Part shown: piece by piece, positions 23,329 through 32,512 of the stretch
Numbering within the stretch: position 1 is the stretch's first letter
Layout: each line of letters starts with the position of its first letter
Source: a virus
DNA: 51,086 nt
Reading direction: 5' to 3' (one strand)
IMG/VR virus record: IMGVR_UViG_3300044451_000174
Span: 74,722 to 125,807 of that record
Made by a program: the position numbers and the translations under genes
The notes under the pieces: generated by a model
What the model saw: only the letters and a program-made list of their open reading frames with translations
Databases searched by the model: none
Told to the model about the DNA's origin: nothing

Positions 23329-23926
23329 TCCGTTCGAGTGGCAGACTTTTGAGATAGTACAGGTGACGTTCGTAACAGTCTTCGCACCACGCCTCATCGC
23401 GGCCGAGACTTGTTTTACTTGTCGGCCGCATCGCCTGAAACACTTTCGGATCAAACTCGGCCTCTTCTTTCAGACCGAGAAATTTGGAGAGCGGCGTGAC
23501 GTATTCCCCGCTCTCCAAGTCCTCGTATGTCAAGAGCATACCCGTCCCCACCCTCTTGGCGATTTCGCACATTCTTCTGAGCCGGTAGCAGTAGTACATC
23601 GCCGCTTCATGCGGCCTGTAAACGCCGTTTTGCACCATCAGTCCGATTGACGGTTCCGGCCGTCGCAACACGAACAGGTAGTGGGCGTGCGGGGCAATGT
23701 TCTTGGGGCCGAGTTGGAAATTGTGATTGATCTCCATAGCGTACATCGCCGCGAGCGAGTTCATTTTGTGGGGACTGGACGTGATAGCTTGGAGGTCGGT
23801 GTAGTCTCTTATTGATGTCTGGGTGTTGGCGAACTGGACCCGTGGGTTGTGGTTCAGCAAGCTCAACAGTTGCAGGGAACCAGAACCGAGATGAGATACC
23901 GCCAGGAGAACGCGCTTGACTGCCAT
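23318..23926 (-). CDS. Sulfotransferase-like protein
   Basis: 202 residues. The N-terminal RVLLAVSHLGSGSLQLLSLL (4-23) resembles the PAPS 5'-phosphosulfate loop (GSGS then a Leu-rich helix and HNP), YLFVLRRPEPSI resembles the 3'-phosphate region, and LLTYEDLESG with a following SKFLGL matches the typical C-terminal block of sulfotransferases. It would transfer sulfate to a sugar or protein. It is the only minus-strand gene between terminase and portal, tail-to-tail with 22972-23328 with an 11-base overlap. Confidence 0.7.
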   Translation of the reverse strand: MAVKRVLLAVSHLGSGSLQLLSLLNHNPRVQFANTQTSIRDYTDLQAITSSPHKMNSLAAMYAMEINHNFQLGPKNIAPHAHYLFVLRRPEPSIGLMVQNGVYRPHEAAMYYCYRLRRMCEIAKRVGTGMLLTYEDLESGEYVTPLSKFLGLKEEAEFDPKVFQAMRPTSKTSLGRDEAWCEDCYERHLYYLKSLPLERITR

Positions 23927-23954
23927 TTTTAACTCATTTGGGTTTAGGGTGAGC

Positions 23955-23960
23955 TATATA
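23955..23960. promoter_or_regulatory. TATATA box between divergent genes
   Basis: TATATA in the 84-base gap between the sulfotransferase-like gene (minus) and the portal gene (plus). A short AGCGT-gaaa-ACGCT hairpin follows on the plus strand. Confidence 0.35.
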
Positions 23961-24010
23961 CATGAGCGTGAAAACGCTAACTGTATGACAGCACGAGATA
24001 AAGGAATGAA

Positions 24011-26569
24011 ATGACACCAGTTTGGGCAGACTTTTTCAAGATCTTCACCTACCAGTTCGCTCCCGACCCCTACAGCAGACGGGCGAACACACGCGACCTT
24101 TCGGGTGCCGGCGTAACACAGCCGGACGCCATCCCGATGATGGGGCCGGACGGCAGCATGTCCGGCAGCGGCGACTCCCGCCTCGTCAGGTTCCGCGATA
24201 CCAATGAAATGATCGACCTCTCGTCGGTCAGTAACCGCCAATCACGATACAAGGAATACCAAAGACTTTTGGGCGTCCCAGAGATCGACCGCGCGTTGAC
24301 AGTGTTCGCAGACGAAGCCTGTCTCGCGGGGTGGACGAAGGTGCAAACGCCACATGGCGAATTCACAATCGAGCAACTCGCCAAGACGCGGGCCAACGAC
24401 CGCTTCCTCGTCTACTGCTACGACCACAAGGCCGAGGACTACACTCTTGGGTGGGCTTACGCTCCGAGGAAAACCAAGACCGCCAAAACGCTTCAACTGG
24501 TCTTCGACAACGGCAAAATCCTGACGCTCACACACGACCACCGGATCATGACCGGCAAAGGAACATACGTTCAGGCTAGTGATGTGAAGATCGGCGATGA
24601 GATGATGCCGTTCTATCGGCTGCGTCCGAACCCCGAATTGAACAAATTGAAAACCGGGCAACAGCCGAGGATCTACTCGCACCGCAAAGGGTGGATCAAC
24701 GAGCGGCAGTTCGTTGACGATTGGAAATCCGGCAAGACTCAAGAGCGGTACGAGGAGGCCAACAAGATCTCCCGGCTCGCGGCCGGCGGCTTGGTCATGG
24801 AGCAGATCCTGAAACAGATCCCGCATGATTGGAAGACGATCAAATTGCGGCTGGCGCGGACTGGCTTCACATACAAGGAGTTGAAGAAACTCGGCGAGAA
24901 AGAAAAAACCAGACGCATCGTTGACATCCGGCCGGGGCCGGAAATTGATGTGTACGACATGAGCGTGGAGAAGCACGAGAACTTCTGCACAGACAGCATC
25001 GTGGTACACAACTGCCAGAAGGATGAGTTCGGCAACCTGTTTAAGATCGAGTGCAGCAACCGCGAGGTCGTTGAAGAGGCGAAGCACTTCTTCTTCCACC
25101 GTCAAATGTTGAACATGAACCGCAAGGCGTGGGCCGAGTTCAGGAAGCTGTGTTTGTTGGGCGACCTGTTCTGGGAGGCGATCATCAACCCGGAGCGGCC
25201 GGGCGACGGCATCGCGAACTTTGCCAGCTTGCCGGCCGAGTCGATGTACCGCATCGAAACAACGAAGGGCAAGCTGATCGAGTTCCAGCAGGCGCGAGAG
25301 GGGCCGGACTACAACGCCCTGGTCCGTGCGCCGATCATGCAGGCCAATGACGCCGAAATTGCACAAAGCACCGCCATTCGGTTCGCGCCGGAACAGATCG
25401 TTCACATCAGGATCGGCGACAACCGAAAAACGTTCTACCCGTATGGCGTCTCGCTGGTTGAACCCGCTCGCGGTCCAGCACACCAGTTACGTTTGATGGA
25501 AGACGCGATGTTGGTGTACCGGCTTTCGAGAAGCCCGGAGCGGCGTGTATTTTACATTGACGTTGGACAACTCCCACCGTTCAAGGCAGAGGCGTTTGTC
25601 GAGCGTCTGAAGGACCAATTCAGGAAGAAGAAGGTGGCGACCAACAGGTCGCCGTATCAAGGCGCGAACCAAGTGGAAGAAAGGTGGCACGCCCCGGCCG
25701 TGGACGAGGACTACTGGTTGCCGATTCGCGGCGACTCGCAGACCAAGATCGACACGTTGCCGGGAGCGCAGAACCTCGGCGAGATCGATGACGCCGTATA
25801 CTTCCGTAATAAATTGTTCGTAGCATTGAACTTCCCTCCGAACTACCTGAGCAACGAAGACCCGAACGCAACGAGGATCACGTTGTCGGCTCAGGACGTG
25901 AAGTTCGCGAGGATGATCGAACGGTTGCAGGGCCACTTCGAGGACGGCCTGTGGGAAATGTTGGACAGACACCTGCAAATGATCGGGTATCCACCTGATG
26001 TGTACGACGACTTGGTGATCAAGATGACGCCGCCAAGCGATTGGCGTGAACTGAGCCGTGCGGAGACGACGAACAACCGGGTGACGACGGCGAGCAGCCT
26101 GAAGTCGGCCCAGTTGATGTCGGACTACGACGTTCACATTCGGTATCTGCGTCACTCCGAGGAAGAAACCGAGGAAATGATCGCGAGGCTAAAGATTCAG
26201 AAACTTGAGGAACTGAAGCTGCAAATCTTGGCACAGAACCCGCAACTATTGGGCGTGGGTACTCCGGGTACTGAAGGCCAAGACGGGCAGGAAATAGGAT
26301 CTCAGGCCGGTGGTCCGAGTCCGATGTTGGGTGGTGACCCGGCAGCGGGCGGGGCTGGCGGTGCTGCACCGCCTCCGGGTGGTGGACTGGCGGCTGAGGA
26401 ACCGCCGGAAGGTGGTCCTGGGAACGCGACACCGGACGCGCAGAAACCTCAAGGAAAGCCGCTCGCCGATCCTGAAGAAGAGGAGATCATGAAGTACGAT
26501 CTCGAAATTCAGGACTACGACGCTGAACAAGATGTGGAAGACATCGACTACAGCGTAAACAACGAGTGA
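24011..26569 (+). CDS. Portal protein (T4 gp20-like) interrupted by an intein
   Basis: 852 residues before splicing, 621 after removal of residues 104-334. The portal forms the dodecameric DNA gate at the head vertex. The N-extein ends VFADEA and the C-extein begins CQKDEFGN; joined, they recreate the T4 gp20-type DEAxxxDExG block. Further portal features are the NFPPNYLSNED and ARMIERLQGHFEDGLWEML region and a long C-terminal helix. The tail is Gly/Pro/Ala-rich (nt about 26260-26450), longer than in T4 and probably disordered. AAGGAATGAA precedes the ATG. Confidence 0.92.
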   Translation: MTPVWADFFKIFTYQFAPDPYSRRANTRDLSGAGVTQPDAIPMMGPDGSMSGSGDSRLVRFRDTNEMIDLSSVSNRQSRYKEYQRLLGVPEIDRALTVFADEACLAGWTKVQTPHGEFTIEQLAKTRANDRFLVYCYDHKAEDYTLGWAYAPRKTKTAKTLQLVFDNGKILTLTHDHRIMTGKGTYVQASDVKIGDEMMPFYRLRPNPELNKLKTGQQPRIYSHRKGWINERQFVDDWKSGKTQERYEEANKISRLAAGGLVMEQILKQIPHDWKTIKLRLARTGFTYKELKKLGEKEKTRRIVDIRPGPEIDVYDMSVEKHENFCTDSIVVHNCQKDEFGNLFKIECSNREVVEEAKHFFFHRQMLNMNRKAWAEFRKLCLLGDLFWEAIINPERPGDGIANFASLPAESMYRIETTKGKLIEFQQAREGPDYNALVRAPIMQANDAEIAQSTAIRFAPEQIVHIRIGDNRKTFYPYGVSLVEPARGPAHQLRLMEDAMLVYRLSRSPERRVFYIDVGQLPPFKAEAFVERLKDQFRKKKVATNRSPYQGANQVEERWHAPAVDEDYWLPIRGDSQTKIDTLPGAQNLGEIDDAVYFRNKLFVALNFPPNYLSNEDPNATRITLSAQDVKFARMIERLQGHFEDGLWEMLDRHLQMIGYPPDVYDDLVIKMTPPSDWRELSRAETTNNRVTTASSLKSAQLMSDYDVHIRYLRHSEEETEEMIARLKIQKLEELKLQILAQNPQLLGVGTPGTEGQDGQEIGSQAGGPSPMLGGDPAAGGAGGAAPPPGGGLAAEEPPEGGPGNATPDAQKPQGKPLADPEEEEIMKYDLEIQDYDAEQDVEDIDYSVNNE
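24320..25012 (+). other. Mini-intein within the portal protein
   Basis: 231 residues from Cys104 to Asn334. Block A: CLAGWTKVQTPHGEFTIEQL with nucleophile Cys1. Block B: ILTLTHDHRIMT with the T-x2-H motif. Block F: IDVYDMSVEKHENFCTDS. Block G: IVVHN followed by extein Cys335. All residues for self-splicing are present. No LAGLIDADG or HNH motif lies between blocks B and F; the insert there is a short basic region (SHRKGWINERQFVDDWKSG and a helix-turn-helix-like TIKLRLARTGFTYKEL), so no homing function is evident. Confidence 0.92.
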
Positions 26570-26606
26570 GCCAAACTTAAAAGGCACGCCCGCGATAGAT
26601 AATGTC

Positions 26607-27686
26607 ATGGGCAAACACAACATCCTCGTAATTGACGACCGAGTCCCCGATCCGCACTTCGGGGCCGGCTTTCCGCGTGCCTACAGACTCCTGATGAGCC
26701 TGTACAAGCTCGGCCACAAAATCTGGTTCTATCCCAACATCAAGTCCAGCATCAAGGAGTTGAACGTTGAGAAGCTCAGAGAGTTCAACATCGAAGTCGT
26801 TTCCGACATCGAAACGGTGCCGGAAACGATAGACCTGATCATCGTCTCCCGTCCCCACAATGCCCACTATTACCTCCCGCCGGCGCAGAAGCGACTGCCG
26901 CACGCCAAAACCATCTATGATACAGAAGCCCTGTGGTACAGACGGTACGACTTGCAACTGGCGTTCACGGGTCGTCTGCCGGGGTGGGCGTACCGTTACG
27001 ACGAAATCGGCATGGCCCAAAAAGTTGACCTGTGTTGGGTGGTCAACGACGAAGAGAAACAGATCCTCGAATCACACCAAGTCAAGAAGGTAGTCAAGCT
27101 CGCCCACGCTCTGGACCGCCACTGGGCCGGCGAGGACTTCAACTACCGCAAAGATTACTTGGTGGTCGGCGGGATCTTGGAGAACGATTCGTCCAACGAG
27201 GATGCCCTGTGGAACTACCTGAGCAACGCATGGGAACTCGTCCGAGAACCCGGCATCAAAATGAACGTCACCGGCCAAGCGAGCGCGGACAGGCTGAACA
27301 ATGAAGATTTCAAGAAACGGTTCTTCGATGTGAACCTGATGGGACACGTTCCGAACCTGACCCCGCTCTACGAATCACACCGCGTGTTCGTCGCGGCGAC
27401 ACGATTCGCAACCGGCATCCCGTGGAAGGTACACGAGGCGATGGCAAACGGCATCCCGTGCGTGATCTCTCGACTGTTGGCGGATCAACTGAAGCTGGTG
27501 CCGGATCGGGACGCGATGGTTTGCGACAACCGGGACGATTACTTCGAGAAGAGTCGCGAGCTTTACCACAACCGCAAGATCTGGCAGGACACGAGGCATC
27601 ACGGGTACGAACTGATCAAGCGGGACTGCGACCCGCACAAGTTCATGAACGTGATTCAGGAATCAATTGATTCACTTTACGCCTGA
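26607..27686 (+). CDS. GT4-like glycosyltransferase
   Basis: 359 residues, GT-B fold. The N-terminal half has NILVIDDRVPDPHFGAGFPR; the C-terminal donor domain carries GIPWKVHEAMANGIPCVISR (about 271-290), the E-x7-E-like region of family 4/1 transferases. It would add a sugar to a glycan on virion or host surface. No ribosome site is visible; GATAGATAATGTC lies directly before ATG. It overlaps the pyruvyltransferase gene by 44 bases tail-to-tail. Confidence 0.85.
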   Translation: MGKHNILVIDDRVPDPHFGAGFPRAYRLLMSLYKLGHKIWFYPNIKSSIKELNVEKLREFNIEVVSDIETVPETIDLIIVSRPHNAHYYLPPAQKRLPHAKTIYDTEALWYRRYDLQLAFTGRLPGWAYRYDEIGMAQKVDLCWVVNDEEKQILESHQVKKVVKLAHALDRHWAGEDFNYRKDYLVVGGILENDSSNEDALWNYLSNAWELVREPGIKMNVTGQASADRLNNEDFKKRFFDVNLMGHVPNLTPLYESHRVFVAATRFATGIPWKVHEAMANGIPCVISRLLADQLKLVPDRDAMVCDNRDDYFEKSRELYHNRKIWQDTRHHGYELIKRDCDPHKFMNVIQESIDSLYA

Positions 27687-28665
27687 CGACTTCTAGCAAC
27701 TCGCGGTTGTTAGAAACGAACGAAGCGAAGCCGGCGGATTGCGTGCCGGCTTCGCTTTCTATTTGGTCGAACGCGGAATCAAAATCAACATCAATGTATT
27801 CGCCGCCATCGGAGAAACATTCGGTCAAAACTCCGTGACCGGCCGCTTCGACAAGCTTCCTGACCTTTCGAGTGAACCCGACGCTCATGATCGGCGTGTT
27901 GGCCGACATCGCGAAAACGTGCGAATGGAAACGCTGACAGACGGCGGCGTCCGAATCCGCGAGCAAGTCCACGACCTCTTGTGGTGAGAGCAAGTCGTTC
28001 ACGCAGACCAAATCGTTGTTGACGTAAGACCTCAAGGACAAATGAACACGTCGGTCGTCGGCGTGGGCATCCCCCGAACACGGCACGCAAACCACTTGAT
28101 AGCCGCGTTTCTGGAGGCTGGTGCAAAAGCGACCAAAGCTTTCCAAGAACTTCTGGCTCCGACGCCAGAACGTATCGTCTGACCGCACTCTGGATGGCAT
28201 CATGTAATCCGTCAAGAAGACCGCCACCACCGGCTTGTCTTTTGGTGCGTAACGAGACAGAACGTCTTCCCCACTGGGTTTGATAGCGAAAGCCAAATCA
28301 GGTGTGTACTCGACAACGCAGTTTGTTTTGTTGCGAACCAGATCGACATCTCTTTGGTTCCGTAAGAACCAAGCAGAGAATCCGGCTTGGGCGGCGAGAT
28401 CGCTTTCCGACTCGTAGCCCAAGCCGACGCCGAGGGCAATCTTGACGGGCGAGGCCGAGGCCGTGATGGTGGGTAGGTAGTAGGGGGTGACGACATCGCC
28501 GCCGCCTAGAACGATCACGTCCGGTGTGGGCGGCGGCGATTTGCGGTAAAGATCAATGTTGAAGAACCGCACTTCGTGTGCCTTGAAGAAGTTTGCGATG
28601 GCGGGACGAAAGGCTTCGTCCCCCACGTTCTTCATGTCGTAATACCCGACGACGTGTATCTGCAT
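27643..28665 (-). CDS. Polysaccharide pyruvyltransferase-like protein
   Basis: 340 residues from ATG 28665, which overlaps the stop of the previous gene (TGATG); a GTG one codon earlier is possible. Typical family segments: VGYYDMKNVGDEAF (6-19), VIVLGGGDVV, and C-terminal CQRFHSHVFAMSANTPIMSV. Members (WcaK, CsaB) put ketal pyruvate on cell-wall or capsule sugars, and CsaB products anchor S-layers. Here it may alter host surface glycans or virion glycans. Confidence 0.82.
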   Translation of the reverse strand: MQIHVVGYYDMKNVGDEAFRPAIANFFKAHEVRFFNIDLYRKSPPPTPDVIVLGGGDVVTPYYLPTITASASPVKIALGVGLGYESESDLAAQAGFSAWFLRNQRDVDLVRNKTNCVVEYTPDLAFAIKPSGEDVLSRYAPKDKPVVAVFLTDYMMPSRVRSDDTFWRRSQKFLESFGRFCTSLQKRGYQVVCVPCSGDAHADDRRVHLSLRSYVNNDLVCVNDLLSPQEVVDLLADSDAAVCQRFHSHVFAMSANTPIMSVGFTRKVRKLVEAAGHGVLTECFSDGGEYIDVDFDSAFDQIESEAGTQSAGFASFVSNNRELLEVVRRKVNQLIPESRS

Positions 28666-29375
28666 CACTTGGCGTAGAAGTTAGGTGTTGCGGGTGTCTC
28701 TTCTCGTTCCGCCGCGTTCTGGGCGAAGTTGTTGTCGAAGTCGAAATCCTGAGTGCTAGTTTCGACCGGACCCTGAGTCACGCCCATTACAACCCCGGCG
28801 GCGTTCTTGGTGATCACGAGCGACGATGTCTTCTTGATCACTTCGATACCGGAATTGTAGCCATATCCGTTCGGCTTGTAGCGGAAGTCTACGTCGATGG
28901 TGTACGGCATGACGACGGTTTGCGCCGGGTCGATGACCGCGTTGTTGTTGATCTGGGACTGGACGGCGTTGGCGAACCAGCCCGTGTCGATGTTGAGCTT
29001 GTCTTGGTCAACAACAAACCCGGTGCCGGCGATGCCGACCAAGTCGAGTGCGAAATCGCCGTCCTCGGTAACGGTGAGGCCGACGCCGGTGACTTCGCCG
29101 AAGTCCACGTTCAATTTGCAGTGCCGGACGCTCAAGCCTTTGCCGGCGATTCTGGACGAGACCTCACACGGGTTGATGCACAACGCATCTTCTTTGAAGC
29201 CAAGACCGCCGCCGTCGAGCAGCTTGAGAATGAGTCTGCCCCATTCGCTAAATCCGAATCCGGCACCGGCGTCTATGGATAGCTCGCCGTTGCGTCCGCT
29301 CAGGCCGTCTCCAGCGAAGGCGAAGATCGCTTCGGGAGGGAGTATAAGTCTGGTCACTATTCGTCTTGATTCCAT
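28665..29375 (-). CDS. GxGL-repeat fibre-like protein
   Basis: 236 residues starting MESRRIVTRLILPPEA behind GAGG. The first two thirds consist of short repeats of the form GxGLxxxxxxLxVDxG (FAGDGLSGRNGELSIDAG; GKGLSVRHCKLNVDFG; GTGFVVDQDKLNIDTG), a beta pattern known from phage tail fibres. The C-terminal third is Asn/Thr-rich. Likely a fibre or appendage subunit; it is coupled to the downstream pyruvyltransferase-like gene. Confidence 0.75.
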   Translation of the reverse strand: MESRRIVTRLILPPEAIFAFAGDGLSGRNGELSIDAGAGFGFSEWGRLILKLLDGGGLGFKEDALCINPCEVSSRIAGKGLSVRHCKLNVDFGEVTGVGLTVTEDGDFALDLVGIAGTGFVVDQDKLNIDTGWFANAVQSQINNNAVIDPAQTVVMPYTIDVDFRYKPNGYGYNSGIEVIKKTSSLVITKNAAGVVMGVTQGPVETSTQDFDFDNNFAQNAAEREETPATPNFYAK

Positions 29376-29431
29376 TGCATCCTCGTTCACGGTTCAAAGG
29401 CCCAATAATGTAGTTGGGTGATCCGTCACTT

Positions 29432-29800
29432 TCAGTTATCCCCACCTTCGGAATCGCCGCCCATAGAATCGGCCGCGTTCGGAACGACCTCGTCGCGCCC
29501 GTTCATGTCACCCAGACCCTGTTCGGTTCCAAGTGAAGACCCCTTCAGGTTTTTCTTCAAGTCTTCGAGTGCCGACTTGATCTCCGAGTCCTGCTGACCG
29601 ATCCGGTCCAGCAGGCCGATCATAATTTTCGGATGTTTGTGACAGGCGACCTTCGCGATCTGAACCAGTTTCTGTCTGGTGGCTTCGCGGTCGCTCTTGT
29701 CGTTGTCGTTGTCAGTAACCGTTTCAGCGTGTTCGCGGCGACGAACGTATTCCTTGAATGTTCTCACAGGTTCCTTGTTTTTGGCGGCGACTGCATACAT
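29432..29800 (-). CDS. Small charged protein with capsid-targeting-like peptide
   Basis: 122 residues (MYAVAAKNKEPVRTFKEYVRRRE). Residues 13-23 (RTFKEYVRRRE) match the T-[FY]-x-E-[FY]-[IV] core of the T4 capsid-targeting sequence, preceded by about 12 residues. The remainder is helical and then acidic and Gly-rich (MGGDSEGGDN). Its place next to the prohead core genes supports a packaged internal protein, by inference. Confidence 0.7.
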   Translation of the reverse strand: MYAVAAKNKEPVRTFKEYVRRREHAETVTDNDNDKSDREATRQKLVQIAKVACHKHPKIMIGLLDRIGQQDSEIKSALEDLKKNLKGSSLGTEQGLGDMNGRDEVVPNAADSMGGDSEGGDN

Positions 29801-29871
29801 ATCGGTATCTAGGACTCGTAATAGCAGATTGATCTAGGCTATTTGCCAAGAGCAAATTCTTAAACGCACTC

Positions 29872-29877
29872 TATATA
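29872..29877. promoter_or_regulatory. TATATA box in 166-base intergenic region
   Basis: CTATATAC in the largest divergent gap of the head module (29801-29966), between 29432-29800 and the prohead core gene. It lies 89 bases before the plus-strand start and 71 bases before the minus-strand start. I saw no other clear signal in the gap. Confidence 0.4.
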
Positions 29878-29966
29878 CGAGAACGAGTCACACTTGGAAT
29901 TGTGGCAGAGAATACTTCGTGCCGAACAGGTAGGCACAACAAACCCAAGCACCGGAGTAACGAGGT

Positions 29967-31817
29967 ATGAAGAGAAAACTGATCAAGTACGACGCATTCC
30001 GCCACATCGAAAACGATTCGCTGTCGGCGGCTGAGGTCGAACTCGCAGAGGCACAGGAAGTATTGTCAACTGCTCTGGGTGTTGACGGTCTTAACCTACA
30101 CTGCTTCGGTGAAACCGATGTAACATACGAAACCCCAGACGGCGAGTTCGTCCACGCCAGCTATTCATTGAGCAAAGACAACTTGGTGTTCGAGAACATC
30201 GAGCAATTGGTGATCGATGACGAGAGCGAGAGGGGCGAAGCCCGCAAGATCCTGACCGACTTGGTCGAGAGCTTGTTCGAGGAAAACGAAGGCAAGGCCG
30301 CTGGTCTGTTCGACCGCTACATGGCTCTGCCTCACACCCGCAAGAACTTGAAGGAAGCGACGATGAGCGAGGGCAAGTTCGCCTTCGGCAAGTCGAACCC
30401 GTCCGGCAAGAAGGCGTGGAACAAGGGCAAGAAGGAAGATCCGGCGACGACCAAGAAGCGGATCAAGTCCGGCCTGTTCACCAAGAGCCACATGAGCGAC
30501 TCCGAGAAGAAGTCCCACAAGAAGGCTTCCGAAGCATTCAAGAAGGGTACTGGTGGCAACCCACGCGCACGTCTCTACGCCCGCAAGGTGAAAAAGAGCA
30601 AGGTCAACGAGTGGAATACGCTCTCCGAGAACGTGTTGCAGTACGTCAAGTTCCAGCAGTTGGGCGGGGTGCTTCGTGAAACGAAGTTGCGTCACGACGA
30701 GAAGGGCAACGTGGTTGCCGTCGCAGTGCCGACCGCACAGGTTCGGAACGAGGGCAAACTGTTGAGCTTCAACTGGAAGGTTCTCGACCACGAGATCAAG
30801 TACAGCCGCAACGGTGCCAAGAACATTCAGAACGAGGCGGCATTCGCCCGTGCGATTTCGGACCTGAAGCGTTACAACGCGATCTCCGACAACGCCGGTC
30901 TTGAGACGACTTTGGAAAACATTGTCGCAGCTTGGCCGCAGCTTCTGTACCTGACCCACCAAGAGTTGAGCGAGCGTATCGCACAGGCGTTGGATACGGC
31001 CGGCGTTCAGAAGTACGACGACCAGATGTGTGACTTCATGGCAGAGGGCATCCTCCGCATGGCTCACCACGCCTACACCGACCGCGCCGACAAGATCGTG
31101 AAGATCAGCCGGATGAAGGGCGAGGGCGACGACGCCTACTCCGCGTTCCGCAGTGTGGCCGACAAGTTCCTCCCGCAAGTGGACGAAGCCGAGAACGCCC
31201 AGTACCGCGTGTTCGCGGATCTCTACAAGGCGTTGAACGAGTTCTACGAAGTCGTTCAGAAAGAAGGCGACGAGGCCACGAAGCAGGAAGTGTTCGCCTA
31301 CATGAAGGACTGCGAGAGCGTCCTGAACCGTCAGGACGAGCCGGACTTGGATCTGGCCGAGAACATCGCGACGTTCCTCCAGTCGCTGGTCGAGACGAAC
31401 ATCGACGGCGAAGAGTGGAACGTCTCCAACAGCACACACATCAGCATCAACGGCGACCACCCGCGCATGGCTCAACTTGCCAGTTGGGGATACACGCCGT
31501 CGAAGGACTTCTCCGGTGACTGGGGTTCGGAGATGCCGGTTTCGGACGGTAAGAACCCGCGCAACGCGGCCGAAGTCGAGAAGATGAAAAACTCTTGGGC
31601 CAACATCGGTGGTAGCGATACCGCACCGGAGTTGAAGAACCCATACGTCCCGCAACCGTTCGGTGATTACAAGATCAAGGGCGAGAAGTTTGTGGGCGAC
31701 GATGACGCGACCGGCGAATGGGGTAGCAAGGACACATGGCCGGGCCTTCAGAACCCGTATGTACCGGACTCGGTTCGTCCTCCGATGAAGAGTGACAACC
31801 TCGTTCAAGACAAGTGA
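29967..31817 (+). CDS. Large prohead-core or internal-head protein candidate
   Basis: 616 residues behind CGAGGT. It occupies the place of T4 gp67/gp68 between portal and protease. An acidic helical N-terminus is followed by a very basic segment (KKAWNKGKKEDPATTKKRIK...HKKASEAFKKG, about 145-205) that could bind DNA, a long helical middle, and a C-terminus with two NPYVP repeats (LKNPYVPQPFG; LQNPYVPDSVR). No catalytic motif. Prohead core is inferred from position; the KAWNKGKK stretch also resembles NUMOD3-type DNA-binding motifs. Confidence 0.75.
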   Translation: MKRKLIKYDAFRHIENDSLSAAEVELAEAQEVLSTALGVDGLNLHCFGETDVTYETPDGEFVHASYSLSKDNLVFENIEQLVIDDESERGEARKILTDLVESLFEENEGKAAGLFDRYMALPHTRKNLKEATMSEGKFAFGKSNPSGKKAWNKGKKEDPATTKKRIKSGLFTKSHMSDSEKKSHKKASEAFKKGTGGNPRARLYARKVKKSKVNEWNTLSENVLQYVKFQQLGGVLRETKLRHDEKGNVVAVAVPTAQVRNEGKLLSFNWKVLDHEIKYSRNGAKNIQNEAAFARAISDLKRYNAISDNAGLETTLENIVAAWPQLLYLTHQELSERIAQALDTAGVQKYDDQMCDFMAEGILRMAHHAYTDRADKIVKISRMKGEGDDAYSAFRSVADKFLPQVDEAENAQYRVFADLYKALNEFYEVVQKEGDEATKQEVFAYMKDCESVLNRQDEPDLDLAENIATFLQSLVETNIDGEEWNVSNSTHISINGDHPRMAQLASWGYTPSKDFSGDWGSEMPVSDGKNPRNAAEVEKMKNSWANIGGSDTAPELKNPYVPQPFGDYKIKGEKFVGDDDATGEWGSKDTWPGLQNPYVPDSVRPPMKSDNLVQDK

Positions 31818-31834
31818 CCCACTACAGGAGACTA

Positions 31835-32512
31835 ATGGAAGATCGCTTGCTGATCGACTGCTGCACCAACGGCCATCTCTTCACTCTTAACTTGAACGAG
31901 TCAACCACCCGCACGGGTGGGCTGACTCGCTTCAAGGGTAAGTTTCAGGAAGCCGACGCGGTCAACAAAAACAAAAGGTCGTATCCGTTCAGGGTGCTGG
32001 ACGAGAACGTGAAGAAACTCGTTGAGTGTGTGAAGGCTCGCGGTCTTATTGGTGAGTTGGATCACCCGACCGACAGCATCATTCACTTCGAGAAGGCGTC
32101 CCACGTCATCACGAAGTTGTGGTGGGAAGGTAAAGTCCTCATGGGCGAGGGCGAGATCCTCAACACGCCCCACGGCAACATCCTCAGAAGCCTTATCAGT
32201 GACGGTGTTCGCATCGGCATTAGTAGTCGTGGTGTTGGCAACGGCACGGTAGACGAGAACGGCATCCTCGTTATTGGGGAGTCCTATAAGCTCATCACCT
32301 TCGACGCCGTCGCCGATCCGTCAACTTTTGCAGCCTTCCAAGAGAAGGTCGTCGGCAAAAGTGAGGCTTTTGAATATCAACCCGTGGAAACTGTTACGAA
32401 AAAGACAAGCAGCGGCATACATAACTCTACGATCAACAAAGACGCGCTGATCGCCTGCTTGGGCGGATTCGTCAGGCACCAGACTTCCAAGATTAGAGCG
32501 AGGTTAAACTAA
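31835..32512 (+). CDS. Prohead core protease (T4 gp21-like)
   Basis: 225 residues from ATG 31835 with ACAGGAG upstream; an earlier GTG overlapping the previous stop is less likely. Catalytic blocks of the T4 gp21 family: GLIGELDHP (His77), RIGISSRGVG (Ser130/131) and LITFDAVADPSTF. This serine-type protease matures the prohead by cutting scaffold, capsid and internal proteins, usually after Glu. Its stop shares a base with the scaffold start (TAATG). Confidence 0.92.
   Translation: MEDRLLIDCCTNGHLFTLNLNESTTRTGGLTRFKGKFQEADAVNKNKRSYPFRVLDENVKKLVECVKARGLIGELDHPTDSIIHFEKASHVITKLWWEGKVLMGEGEILNTPHGNILRSLISDGVRIGISSRGVGNGTVDENGILVIGESYKLITFDAVADPSTFAAFQEKVVGKSEAFEYQPVETVTKKTSSGIHNSTINKDALIACLGGFVRHQTSKIRARLN

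Noticed and set aside
24242-25483. 413-codon minus-strand frame
   Set aside because: Antisense of the portal/intein gene, which has full motif support.
30390-30600. NUMOD3/homing-type domain inside the 616-residue protein (KKAWNKGKK)
   Set aside because: Only a short basic match; there is no GIY-YIG or HNH domain attached and the position suits a prohead core protein.
30165-31808. 547-codon minus-strand frame
   Set aside because: Antisense of the 616-residue head-module gene; Val/Leu/Arg/His-rich composition with no domain, and no ribosome site.
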